The notes under the pieces: model-generated
What the model was told of the DNA's origin: nothing
Database searches by the model: none
What the model saw: only the letters and a program-made list of their open reading frames with translations
In this document: piece by piece, positions 44,647-52,821 of the stretch
Layout: the number at the start of each line of letters is the position of its first letter
Position numbering within the stretch: the first letter of the stretch is position 1
Program-made: the position numbers and the translations under genes
Source: Streptomyces sp. OR43
Lineage (GTDB): Bacteria > Actinomycetota > Actinomycetes > Streptomycetales > Streptomycetaceae
Direction: 5' to 3'
Assembly (NCBI RefSeq): GCF_008042275.1
Contig: NZ_RDBK01000001.1
Span: 379,026-443,025, forward strand
Length of the DNA stretch: 64,000 nt

Positions 44647-45237
44647 TCACAGGGTGAGCAGCATGGCGAACATGGCTATTCCCATGGTCAACCGGCACGC
44701 CAGCGCCAGTTCCGGCCGCGCACCCCAGCCTTCCGCCGGTGGTCCGCCGGTCGCGGCCCCGCCCCCCGCCGGCGCCGCCGTCACCGGTATCAGCCGGGCC
44801 CCGGAGCGCAGGACGTAGGCGGCGTAGTAGACGAGGAGCAGTCCGGTCAGCAGCGGGACACCCCCGGCGGCGGCCATGGCATGGGAGGCGTGGGAACCGT
44901 GGGCCGCCGCGCCGGGCCCCGCCATCACGACGGACATGTAGACCATTGCCGACGAGCCGACCAGGTGGTGCAGATGGTGGCCGCTGCGGCGGGAGAACCA
45001 GAGCGCGCGCAACGCGGCGACGCCGAACAGCACGGCGTACAGCAGCCATCCCCACGCGGGCGGCGCGACGACGGCCGCCGGTACCGCCATCGCGGCCATG
45101 CCGAAGCCCATCAGTGCCTCCGCGCGTGCCGCCCTGCGCTCCTCGCCGGTCCTGGCGCGGGCCCGCAACAGGCAGTACGCGCCGGTCGCCGCGCACAGCG
45201 CCATCAGCAGCCAGCCGGACATCGCAGGTCCGTGCAC
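44647..45237 (-). CDS. DUF5134 membrane protein
   Basis: A 196-residue multi-span membrane protein of DUF5134, with five or six helices. Histidine-rich loops (GHHLHHLVGSSAMVYM; HGSHASHAMAAAGG) could bind a metal. The GTG at 45237 has GGGAGG seven bases upstream, so I prefer it over ATG 45222. It is likely co-transcribed with the M56 peptidase. Function unknown. Confidence 0.8.
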   Translation of the reverse strand: MHGPAMSGWLLMALCAATGAYCLLRARARTGEERRAARAEALMGFGMAAMAVPAAVVAPPAWGWLLYAVLFGVAALRALWFSRRSGHHLHHLVGSSAMVYMSVVMAGPGAAAHGSHASHAMAAAGGVPLLTGLLLVYYAAYVLRSGARLIPVTAAPAGGGAATGGPPAEGWGARPELALACRLTMGIAMFAMLLTL

Positions 45238-45526
45238 AGCGGAACCTCCCCCTGGGCGAACGACATCGCCGTCGTCCAGACGATGCCCGTGGCCCGACGC
45301 CCGTACGCGGCGCACTGGGGCAAAGGGGGAGCGCGCGACGGGGGTGAATCGCGAGGGAACGGCGCCCGCCCGCCGGGTTCCCGGCCGCTCGGCGCATGGG
45401 TCGCCGTCGCCGGGCTCCGGGCGCTGACCCTCCTGTGCGTACCGCCACGGCCCGGAACCTGGATCCGGAACCGGGAGTTACGCTGCTGCGGCACAGCCAC
45501 AGCAGCGAAACGGAGAAGCCTCCCCC

Positions 45527-46078
45527 ATGGACACCGCCCCGCACCGCAACCCCGGTGAACTGACCTTCCGCGACGCGACCGAGGCCGATGTGCCCGCGCT
45601 CGTGGAGCTGATCCAGTCCGCGTACCGCGGCGATGCCAGCCGGGCGGGGTGGACCACGGAGGCGGACATCCTGGAGGGGCAGCGCACCGACCCGCAGGGC
45701 GTGCGCGACGTGGTGCACGCTCCCGGCAGCCGGCTGCTCGTCGTGGAACGCGACGGCGAGCCGGTTGCCTGCTGCCAGCTCGAACACCGGGGTGAGGCCG
45801 CCTACTTCGGAATGTTCGCGGTCCGGCCCTCGCTCCAGGGCGGGGGACTGGGCAAGCTGATCATCACCGAGGCCGAGCGCACCGTACGGGAGAGCTGGGG
45901 GGCACGCGAGATGCACATGACCGTGATCTCGGTGCGCGACGACCTGATCGCCTGGTACGAGCGCCGCGGCTATCGCCGTACGGGCCGGCTGAGCCCCTTC
46001 CCGTACGGCGATGAGCGCTTCGGCATTCCGCAGCGCGACGACCTCGCCTTCGAGCTGCTGGTCAAGGTCCTGGCCTGA
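45527..46078 (+). CDS. GNAT-family N-acetyltransferase
   Basis: A 183-residue acetyltransferase. The opening LTFRDATEADVPALVELI, the acetyl-CoA loop FAVRPSLQGGGLGKLII and the terminal IAWYERRGYRRTG motif are typical. Substrate not predictable. GGAGAAG precedes ATG 45527. It is convergent with the GDPD gene. Confidence 0.87.
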   Translation: MDTAPHRNPGELTFRDATEADVPALVELIQSAYRGDASRAGWTTEADILEGQRTDPQGVRDVVHAPGSRLLVVERDGEPVACCQLEHRGEAAYFGMFAVRPSLQGGGLGKLIITEAERTVRESWGAREMHMTVISVRDDLIAWYERRGYRRTGRLSPFPYGDERFGIPQRDDLAFELLVKVLA

Positions 46079-46093
46079 GGGTGGCCGTGAGGG

Positions 46094-46777
46094 CTACGCG
46101 GTGAAGCGGCCCGCGCGGCGGATCTCCGGGAAGTCGGTGGTCGCGCCGTCGAGACCGAGCCCGCGGGCCAGCCGCAGATGATCCTGGGTGTTGACCACCC
46201 AGCCCACCACGGTCAGCCCCTCGGCATGGGCCCGCTCGACCAGTTCCAGCGTGATGCGCCGGACGTTGAGCACCAGCCGGGTGGCGCCCACCGCCTTCGC
46301 GCGGTCCACCACGTCGTTGCCCCAGCGGCTGGCCACGAGGGCCGTGCGTACCCCCGGCACCAGCTGGGCGATCTCGGCGATCGCCTCGTCGTGGAACGAG
46401 ATCACCTCGACCCGGTCCACGAGATCGCGCCGCCGCATCACCTCCGCCAGTGTGCGGGCGGCGGCCACGTCCTTGATCTCCGCCTGCAGCGGGGAGCGCA
46501 CGGCGTCCAGGACCTCCTCGAAGACCGGCACCCGCTCTCCCTGCCCGGCGTCGAGTTCGCGCAGCTCCGACAGGGTCTTGTCGGCGATCGGGCCCTTGCC
46601 GTCGGTCGTCCGGTCCACCTCGGCGTCATGCATGACAGCGAGGGCGCCGTCCTTGCTCAGATGAAGGTCCAGCTCGATGAGGTCCATCCCGGTCTGTTCG
46701 GCGTGGATGAACGACCGCAGCGTGTTCTCCGGCTCGACACCCATCACCCCGCGGTGGCCGATGGTGAGAAAAGACAA
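46094..46777 (-). CDS. Glycerophosphodiester phosphodiesterase
   Basis: A 227-residue GDPD TIM-barrel enzyme that hydrolyses glycerophosphodiesters to glycerol 3-phosphate and an alcohol. Catalytic residues are present: His8-Arg9 in GHRG, Glu15 and Asn17 in EPENT, Glu35 and Asp37 in IELDLHL, and His50 in VMHDAE. No signal peptide. The only family-compatible start is TTG 46777, with a GAGAG purine run upstream. Confidence 0.9.
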   Translation of the reverse strand: MSFLTIGHRGVMGVEPENTLRSFIHAEQTGMDLIELDLHLSKDGALAVMHDAEVDRTTDGKGPIADKTLSELRELDAGQGERVPVFEEVLDAVRSPLQAEIKDVAAARTLAEVMRRRDLVDRVEVISFHDEAIAEIAQLVPGVRTALVASRWGNDVVDRAKAVGATRLVLNVRRITLELVERAHAEGLTVVGWVVNTQDHLRLARGLGLDGATTDFPEIRRAGRFTA

Positions 46778-46815
46778 GGGACTCTCGCTTCCGTCGACGG
46801 CTTCTCCCCGTGTGC

Positions 46816-46980
46816 CTACCCACCCGGGGCTACGGCATGACCCGCGAATCCGGCTGTCCGGTGTTCCCCGGAGTGCGGGGGAGCCGTGTGCGGCGGAGTG
46901 GCTCCGTGTCCCTGTACGTCGGCGGCGCCGAGCAGGAATCCGGTGATGAGGGCGGCGACCAGGACGGCACGGATGCTCAC
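46816..46980 (-). CDS. Possible small exported His-rich peptide, 54 aa
   Basis: GTG 46980 opens a short frame with an N-terminal hydrophobic segment (IRAVLVAALITGFLLGAA) and a tail rich in His, Pro and Gly. GGAG stands about nine bases before the start. It ends 38 bp before the GDPD start on the same strand. No family is recognised, so this is tentative. Confidence 0.4.
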   Translation of the reverse strand: MSIRAVLVAALITGFLLGAADVQGHGATPPHTAPPHSGEHRTAGFAGHAVAPGG

Positions 46981-47321
46981 GCGCGGGTTCTCCGAGTGCG
47001 GACGAGGGGCGGATGCTGTCCGTCCTACCGGCAATGGACAGCTTGCCGCGAGCAGCGTCACTCATGCGTGGGCGTGTCCTTCGCGGGCTTGCCGGGCAGG
47101 CGTGCGAAGGGAGACGGGGCGGGTGGGCTGGGCCGTCCTTGCTCGCCGACCTGCCGTGAAGCCTTTCCTTCCACCGAAGAGTGCGCCGAAGCGCTGACTC
47201 ACAGGAAAAATCGCGGTGACCATGGGGGGTCGGCAGGATAATTTTCATGGCCCCACTTGTCTCGGGGAACCGCACACAGATACGGTTGCTTGACGCGAGG
47301 TTCTCCCGTGGAGGAAGTGTT
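46981..47321. promoter_or_regulatory. Gap before DUF6421 gene with promoter
   Basis: No gene seen. TTGTCT (47257-47262), an 18-bp spacer and TACGGT (47281-47286) form a plausible promoter for the rightward operon, and GGAGGAAG is seven bases before its ATG. Confidence 0.45.
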
Positions 47322-48719
47322 ATGACGGAAATTCTTGTGCACGACGTCGCCGCCGGCGACATAGCTTCCGCCCAGCGGGTGGTCGAGCACCCGGCCTGGC
47401 CCGCGCTCAAGAATGCTGTGGAGGAGATCCGCCCCTGGCAGTCGAAGGACGGCTCCATCGACTTCGGGGCCGACGGCGCGCCCGCGCCGGCAGCCGCCGA
47501 GGCGGTCGTGGACCGGGTGGTCACCGCGGTCGAGCAGCTCTCACCGCTGCTCCCGCACGACGCCGCGTACCACCGCGCCCTTGTCATGGACCTGCGTCGG
47601 TGGGCCGCCGACGGATTCGGCGTGCCCGACTTCCTCGACTCGCTGCTGGCGTTCCAGCCCGCCAAGGACCGCCTCGACGGGCTTCAGCACCTCGCCGTCT
47701 TCGCGATGTACACGCAGAACGGCAACCCGGACCGCAACCTCGAAGCGGTCGTGCTCCGGATGGTCTGGCCCGAGTGGCTCGCCGACCTGGAGGCGACCCG
47801 CTACGACAACCCGCTGTTCTGCGGCATCACCTTCGAGGACTTCACCTCCGGGTACGACACCAACTCCGCCGTGCTCTTCCCGGAGACCATCGCCGTGCGC
47901 GAGGCCCCCGAGCGCTTCAGCTGGGGCGGCATCTTCTGTGACCGCGAGGCCGCCCGCTTCCGCCGCGTCACCGAGGCCGCCGTCGAGCTCCTGGGTGTGG
48001 AGCTGCCCGAGGACATCCGCGAGATGGTCGGCGACCAGCAGCGCTGCGAGCAGGCCTTTGTCCTCTGGGACATGGTCCACGACCGCACCCACAGCCACGG
48101 TGACCTGCCGTTCGACCCGTTCATGATCAAGCAGCGCCAGCCGTTCTGGATGTACGGGCTCGAGGAGCTGCGCTGCGACCTCACCGCCTTCAAGGAGGCC
48201 GTGAAGCTGGAGTCCGAGGGCAACGCCCACGGCCGCGACGTGCAGTACGCCGTACTGTTCGACCGGATGTTCCGCTTCCCGGTCACCGGCGAGCGCGTGC
48301 GCAACTACGACGGTCTCGGCGGTCAGCTGCTCTTCGCGTACCTCCACAAGCACGATGTCGTGCGCTGGACGGACAACACCCTGAAGATCGACTGGGAGCG
48401 GGCCCCGCAGGTCACCAACCAGCTCTGCGCCGAGATCGAGAAGCTGTACCGGGACGGCATCGACCGCCCCAAGCTCGTCCACTGGTTCGCCGCGTACGAC
48501 CTGGTCGCGACGTATCTCGCGCCGCACCCAGGATCCCGCTGGGCCAAGGGCCCCGACGCGCTGGACCTCTCCCAGCCGCCCCGCAAGCTCGTCGACGACG
48601 TGCTTCCGGACGAGTTTCCCCTGAGCATGTTCTATGAGGCGCTCTCCAAGAAACTGAAGAACGTGATCGCCTCCACCAAGGGGATCACCGCCGCGGGCGC
48701 CGGGCAGGCGGCCGCGTGA
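47322..48719 (+). CDS. DUF6421 family protein
   Basis: A 465-residue soluble protein of DUF6421, to my knowledge uncharacterised and mostly actinobacterial. Conserved-looking stretches are NPLFCGITFEDFTSGYDT, RFSWGGIFCDREAARF, the HDRTHSHGDLPFDPFMIKQR segment (a His/Asp-rich patch that might bind a metal) and FYEALSKKLKNVIASTKG. It heads an operon with an SDR and a threonine-aldolase-like enzyme, so a role in the same small-molecule pathway is likely. Reaction unknown. Confidence 0.8.
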   Translation: MTEILVHDVAAGDIASAQRVVEHPAWPALKNAVEEIRPWQSKDGSIDFGADGAPAPAAAEAVVDRVVTAVEQLSPLLPHDAAYHRALVMDLRRWAADGFGVPDFLDSLLAFQPAKDRLDGLQHLAVFAMYTQNGNPDRNLEAVVLRMVWPEWLADLEATRYDNPLFCGITFEDFTSGYDTNSAVLFPETIAVREAPERFSWGGIFCDREAARFRRVTEAAVELLGVELPEDIREMVGDQQRCEQAFVLWDMVHDRTHSHGDLPFDPFMIKQRQPFWMYGLEELRCDLTAFKEAVKLESEGNAHGRDVQYAVLFDRMFRFPVTGERVRNYDGLGGQLLFAYLHKHDVVRWTDNTLKIDWERAPQVTNQLCAEIEKLYRDGIDRPKLVHWFAAYDLVATYLAPHPGSRWAKGPDALDLSQPPRKLVDDVLPDEFPLSMFYEALSKKLKNVIASTKGITAAGAGQAAA

Positions 48720-48745
48720 GCGCACGTCGTGAGGAGGCGGTGGCC

Positions 48746-49513
48746 ATGAACGGAATCGGCAAGGGCAGCGGGAGCGGTGCGCTCGAAGGCGCTGTTGTTG
48801 CGGTCGCCGGGGCGGCCGGTCCGGCCGGCCGGGCGACCCTGCTCCGGCTCGCAGAGGCAGGTGCGGTCGTCGTCGCGTCGGACGCGAACGCGGCCCGGCT
48901 CGCCGAGGCGGTGGACGCGGCGCGCTACGCCCACGGCGGTGCCACCGTCACCGGCGACACCGTGGACCTCCTCGATCTCGGAGCCGCCCGCGACTGGGCC
49001 GACAAGACCGAGAAGGAATTCGGCAGGATCGACGGGCTGGTCCACCTCGTGGGCGGCTGGCGCGGCGGCAAGACGTTCGCGGACACCGACCTCGCCGACT
49101 GGACGCTGCTGGAGAAGCTGCTGATCCGCACCGTCCAGAGCACCTCCCTGGCCTTCCAGGAAGGTCTCCAGCGCAGCGACCGCGGCCGTTACCTCCTGAT
49201 CAGCGCGGCCGGCGCGAGCAACCCCACCGCGGGCAACGCCGCCTACGCGGCCTCGAAGGCGGCGGCGGAGGCGTGGACGCTCGCGCTCGCCGACTCCTTC
49301 CGCAAGGCGGGGGGCGACGAGGGCCCGAAGACCGCTGCTGCGATCCTGGTCGTGAAGGCACTGGTGCACGACGCGATGCGCGCCGAGCGCCCGAATGCGA
49401 AGTTCGCGGGCTTCACCGACGTCAAGGAGCTGGCCGATGCCATCGCCGGCGTCTGGGACCGGCCCGCCCCGGAAGTGAACGGAAAGCGCCTGTGGCTGAC
49501 CCCGCAACCGTAA
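48746..49513 (+). CDS. Short-chain dehydrogenase/reductase
   Basis: A 255-residue Rossmann-fold SDR. The nucleotide-binding turn is the atypical AGAAGPAG (21-28) in place of TGxxxGxG, followed by Asp46 in VVASDANAAR. The catalytic YAASK is at 167-171 with a serine in LLISAAGAS. I start at ATG 48746 because GAGGAGG precedes it; GTG 48716 overlapping the previous stop is possible. It is the middle gene of the DUF6421 operon. Substrate unknown. Confidence 0.85.
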   Translation: MNGIGKGSGSGALEGAVVAVAGAAGPAGRATLLRLAEAGAVVVASDANAARLAEAVDAARYAHGGATVTGDTVDLLDLGAARDWADKTEKEFGRIDGLVHLVGGWRGGKTFADTDLADWTLLEKLLIRTVQSTSLAFQEGLQRSDRGRYLLISAAGASNPTAGNAAYAASKAAAEAWTLALADSFRKAGGDEGPKTAAAILVVKALVHDAMRAERPNAKFAGFTDVKELADAIAGVWDRPAPEVNGKRLWLTPQP

Positions 49514-50574
49514 GGACCGACGCGCGTCGTCATCACGACCCGCAGGTACGCGGATTCGCCAGTGACAACTACGCGGGGACCCACCCGGAGATCCTCGCGG
49601 CCCTCGCCCTCGCCAACGGCGGCCATCAGATCGCCTACGGCGAGGACGACTACACCGGTCACCTCCAGCGCGTGATGCACAGCCACTTCGGCCCCACCGC
49701 CGAGGCCTTTCCGGTTTTCAACGGAACCGGCGCCAACGTGGTCTCGCTCCAGGCCATGACCGATCGCTGGGGCGCGGTGATCTGCGCCGAGTCCGCCCAC
49801 ATCAACGTGGACGAGGGCGGCGCGCCGGAGCGGGTCGGCGGCCTCAAGCTGCTCACCGTCCCCACCGAGGACGGCAAGCTCACCCCGGAGCTCATCGACC
49901 GGCAGGCGTACGGCTGGGACGACGAGCACCGTGCCATGCCGCAGGTCGTCTCGATCACCCAGAACACCGAGCTGGGCACGGTCTACACACCCGACGAGAT
50001 CCGGGCGATCTGCGAGCACGCCCACGGGCACGGCATGAAGGTCCACCTCGACGGCGCCCGCATAGCCAACGCCGCGGCCTCCCTGGACGTACCGATGCGT
50101 ACGTTCACCAACACCGTCGGCGTCGACGTGCTCTCCTTCGGCGGGACGAAGAACGGGGCCATCTTCGGTGAGGCCGTCGTGGTGCTGAACCCCGACGCCG
50201 TCCGGGCGATGAAGCATCTGCGCAAGCTCTCGATGCAGCTCGCCTCCAAGATGCGCTTCGTCTCCGTCCAGCTGGAGGCGCTGCTCGCCGGTGACCTGTG
50301 GCTGCGCAACGCCCGGCACGCCAACAGCATGGCCCAGCGGCTCGCCGAGGGCGTGCGGGCGGTGGACGGTGTGGAGATCCTCTACCCCGTCCAGGCCAAC
50401 GCCGTCTTCGCGCGACTGCCGCACGAGGTGAGCGAGCGGCTGCAGAAGCGCTTCCGGTTCTACTTCTGGGACGAGAAGGCGGGCGATGTGCGCTGGATGT
50501 GCGCCTTCGACACCACGGAGGACGATGTCGACGCGTTCGTCCTCGCCCTCAAGGAAGAGATGGCCGCACAGTAG
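49492..50574 (+). CDS. Threonine aldolase-like PLP enzyme (beta-eliminating lyase family)
   Basis: A 360-residue fold-type I PLP enzyme of the low-specificity L-threonine aldolase family. Motifs are FASDNYAGTHPEIL (22-35), the His of CAESAHINVDE, VHLDGAR with PLP-binding Asp187 and the Schiff-base Lys220 in SFGGTKNGA. The likely start is GTG 49492, six bases after GGAAAG and overlapping the end of the SDR by 22 bases, which implies translational coupling. It may cleave threonine or act on a beta-hydroxy amino acid made or reduced by the SDR; that link is inference. Confidence 0.87.
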   Translation: MADPATVRTDARRHHDPQVRGFASDNYAGTHPEILAALALANGGHQIAYGEDDYTGHLQRVMHSHFGPTAEAFPVFNGTGANVVSLQAMTDRWGAVICAESAHINVDEGGAPERVGGLKLLTVPTEDGKLTPELIDRQAYGWDDEHRAMPQVVSITQNTELGTVYTPDEIRAICEHAHGHGMKVHLDGARIANAAASLDVPMRTFTNTVGVDVLSFGGTKNGAIFGEAVVVLNPDAVRAMKHLRKLSMQLASKMRFVSVQLEALLAGDLWLRNARHANSMAQRLAEGVRAVDGVEILYPVQANAVFARLPHEVSERLQKRFRFYFWDEKAGDVRWMCAFDTTEDDVDAFVLALKEEMAAQ

Positions 50575-50617
50575 GACCCAGGAGTCATGTATGGATATGC
50601 GGCCGATCGGAAATCTA

Positions 50618-50646
50618 TTGACTCCGTTCGGCCGCTTCCCTACGCT
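50618..50646 (+). promoter_or_regulatory. Promoter TTGACT-N17-TACGCT giving a leaderless message
   Basis: The -35 TTGACT (50618-50623) and -10 TACGCT (50641-50646) are separated by exactly 17 bp. The ATG of the next gene is only eight bases beyond the -10, and no ribosome-binding site exists, so transcription should start at or next to the A of the start codon. Confidence 0.75.
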
Positions 50647-50654
50647 CGGCGGCC

Positions 50655-51254
50655 ATGGAGCTCATCCAGCAGGTTCCCGACCTCTCCGCCTACCTGGCCG
50701 CCGACGACGCGATCGACCATGAACACCCGCTGGTCCGCGACACGGCCACCCGGCTGCGTTCCGCGACCACGGACGCGTACTCATACGCAGAGGCGGCGTA
50801 CTGCCTGGTACGCGACACCGTCCCGCACTCCGTCGACTCGGGCGACACGCGCGTCAGCTGGCGCGCCTCGGACGTCCTCGCCACCCGCAACGGCATCTGC
50901 CACGCGAAAGCACACGCCCTGGCCGCCCTGCTGCGCGCGGAGGGCATCCCGGCCGCGCTCTGCTACCAGGGGCTCGCCGACGACGACGGGGAGCCCGGGG
51001 TGGTGCACGGGCTGATCGCGCTCCGGCTCCCGGGCCACAGCCGCTGGCACCGGCAGGACCCGCGCGGCAACAAGCCCGGCGTGGACGCGCGGTTCTCGCT
51101 GCACGAGGAGCAGCTGGCCTGGCCCGTCCGGCCGGAGCTCGGCGAAATCGACTACCCGACGCTCTATGCGGCGCCGCATCCGGCCGTGCTGTGGGGGCTG
51201 CGCACGTCCGCCGACCGTGCGGCACTCTGGCGTGCGCTGCCGACGGCGCTCTGA
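50655..51254 (+). CDS. Transglutaminase-like cysteine peptidase-fold protein
   Basis: A 199-residue protein of the transglutaminase-core superfamily. The catalytic cysteine is Cys82 in RNGICHAKAHALAALLRA and the histidine is His118 in VVHGLIAL. No signal peptide. Such bacterial proteins may be peptidases or amidases; the substrate is unknown. The ATG is fixed by the promoter just upstream (leaderless). Confidence 0.85.
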   Translation: MELIQQVPDLSAYLAADDAIDHEHPLVRDTATRLRSATTDAYSYAEAAYCLVRDTVPHSVDSGDTRVSWRASDVLATRNGICHAKAHALAALLRAEGIPAALCYQGLADDDGEPGVVHGLIALRLPGHSRWHRQDPRGNKPGVDARFSLHEEQLAWPVRPELGEIDYPTLYAAPHPAVLWGLRTSADRAALWRALPTAL

Positions 51255-51295
51255 CCGCCGGTCCCACCGGATGTACCGGTGAGGCCGGCGGTCAG
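51251..51295. terminator. Two-tier hairpin between convergent genes
   Basis: CTGACCGCCGG (51251-51261) pairs with 51285-51295, and inside it CACCGG pairs with CCGGTG. The outer arm includes the transglutaminase stop codon. Likely bidirectional. Confidence 0.75.
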
Positions 51296-51357
51296 AGCGC
51301 GGACCGCCGGCCCGTGCTCCGGAGTGACGTTTCCGCCGCCGGGTACCGGCGGGTGCG

Positions 51358-52080
51358 TCAGCTGCGCTCGCGGACCTCTGCGGCCGTCGGAGCCGTACCC
51401 CCGAGGTGCGAGGGCACCCACCAGGTGTCGCTGGCGTCCTTCGGACGCACCGGGTAGGCGCGCTGGGCGGCTTCGAGCAGCTCCTGCACGCGCTCCCGCA
51501 GCCGTCGGGTGATCGCACCCGCGTACTGGTCGGTCGGGGCCTCCAGCGGCTCACCGACGCGGATCGTCACCGGGATGTGGCTGCGCCTGAAGTTGCGTGG
51601 GCGCCCCTTGGTCCACAGGCGCTGGGTGCCCCACAGCGCCATCGGAATCAGCGGCACACCGGCCTCCTGGGCCAGCCGCGCAGCGCCCGACTTGAAGCTC
51701 TTCAGCGTGAAGGACTCCGAGATCGTCGCCTCGGGGAACACTCCGACGATCTCGCCGGAACGCAGTGAGGCCAGCGCGTGCGCATACGCGTCCTCGCCCT
51801 GCTTGCGGTCGACGGGAATGTGCTTCATGCCGCGCATCAGGGGGCCGGAGACCTTGTGCCGGAACACCGATTCCTTGGCCATGAACCGCACCAGCCGCTT
51901 CTGCGGCAGCGCCGCGAGCCCGGTGAAGATGAAGTCCAGATAGCTGATGTGGTTGCTCACCAGAACCGCGCCACCGGTCTTCGGGATGTGCTCCGAACCC
52001 TGAGTGTCGATCTTCAGGTCGAGCGCCTTGAAAAACGTACGAGCGGCGCCGATGACCGGCCGATAGACGAGTTCTGCCAT
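51358..52080 (-). CDS. 1-acylglycerol-3-phosphate acyltransferase (PlsC family)
   Basis: A 240-residue membrane-associated lysophospholipid acyltransferase. The H(X)4D motif is NHISYLD; the substrate-binding block is the FPEATIS variant of FPEGT, and IPMALWGTQ is the fourth block. It likely makes phosphatidic acid. I start at ATG 52080, before the usual family opening LVYRPVIGAARTFFKALDLK. An in-frame ATG at 52173 would add 31 residues of no clear conservation. Confidence 0.87.
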   Translation of the reverse strand: MAELVYRPVIGAARTFFKALDLKIDTQGSEHIPKTGGAVLVSNHISYLDFIFTGLAALPQKRLVRFMAKESVFRHKVSGPLMRGMKHIPVDRKQGEDAYAHALASLRSGEIVGVFPEATISESFTLKSFKSGAARLAQEAGVPLIPMALWGTQRLWTKGRPRNFRRSHIPVTIRVGEPLEAPTDQYAGAITRRLRERVQELLEAAQRAYPVRPKDASDTWWVPSHLGGTAPTAAEVRERS

Positions 52081-52298
52081 CTGGAGAAGACCCTTCTTCA
52101 GCGCCTGGGGAGGGTTCTCCCGGCGGAAGTTACGCAGCCGTAGGTTTTCGGCATTGGGCCGATCGTGCCCCATGCGCGTCGTGGTGGCCAGTCCCGTCGG
52201 GTGCGGGGCGCGAGATTCTCGTCACGTGGAACGTCGGGGAATGTCCCGGCGGCCGTGGGTGCTGACCCTTTGCGTAGAGCTCTGACAGGAGGCCGAAG

Positions 52299-52625
52299 GT
52301 GGATGTGCGGACGCGTGAGGAGCGGCTCGATGCCGCCCAACTCGGCGTGGAATTGGGGAAGAGGGCCACGCTCGTCCAGTTCTCCAGCGCGTTCTGTCAG
52401 CCCTGCCGGGCCACCCGCCGGACCCTCGCGGAGGTGGCGGGCATGGTCGAGGGCGTCGCGCATGTGGAGATCGACGCCGAGGCGCATCTCACTCTCGTAC
52501 GCGCGCTGGGGATCAGCCGGACCCCGACCGTGCTGGTCCTCGACGCCTCCGGGCTGGTGGTCCGACGAGCCGTCGGGCAGCCGCGCACCGTCGACGTCGT
52601 CGCCGCGCTGGGCCAGGCGATGTGA
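52299..52625 (+). CDS. Thioredoxin-fold protein with CQPC motif
   Basis: A 108-residue thioredoxin-like protein. The redox motif CQPC is at 33-36 in QFSSAFCQPCRATRR, the cis-proline is in SRTPTVLVLDASG, and there is no signal peptide or membrane anchor, so it is cytoplasmic. The CQPC sequence differs from the CGPC of ordinary thioredoxin, suggesting a specialised partner. GTG 52299 has AGGAGG six bases before it. Confidence 0.87.
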   Translation: MDVRTREERLDAAQLGVELGKRATLVQFSSAFCQPCRATRRTLAEVAGMVEGVAHVEIDAEAHLTLVRALGISRTPTVLVLDASGLVVRRAVGQPRTVDVVAALGQAM

Positions 52626-52641
52626 CGGACCGTGATGCTTC

Positions 52642-52667
52642 TCCCACCTGGTGGGACGGCCTTGACT
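52642..52667. promoter_or_regulatory. Palindrome and -35 box before the leader peptide
   Basis: TCCCACC-T-GGTGGGA is a perfect 15-bp palindrome (52642-52656), followed by TTGACT at 52662-52667. It may be an operator for the downstream genes or the end of the thioredoxin transcript. No clear -10 hexamer was seen. Confidence 0.4.
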
Positions 52668-52697
52668 CCGCCCGCCGCGCATCGTCAGTCTGACGTT

Positions 52698-52778
52698 ATG
52701 CCGCCGGAACTCCTTCTCTACGGCCGGGTCCATGTCGACCTCGCCCGCAACGCGAGTGCGCGCTGTCCGGATGCCTGA
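52698..52778 (+). CDS. Putative 26-aa leader peptide (HVDLxRxxSAxC type)
   Basis: A tiny frame, too short for routine calling: ATG 52698 to TGA 52776-52778. Its middle, YGRVHVDLARNASARC, fits the consensus I recall for streptomycete putative leader peptides upstream of sulfur-metabolism genes (arginine, then HVDL, Arg, SA and a cysteine near the end). It ends 43 bp before a flavin reductase gene. Translation of the cysteine near its end could sense cysteine supply. The family match is from memory. Confidence 0.65.
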   Translation: MPPELLLYGRVHVDLARNASARCPDA

Positions 52779-52821
52779 GCATCCACGGCCCCGCACCCCC
52801 GACGCGCAGAAGGACACCTCC

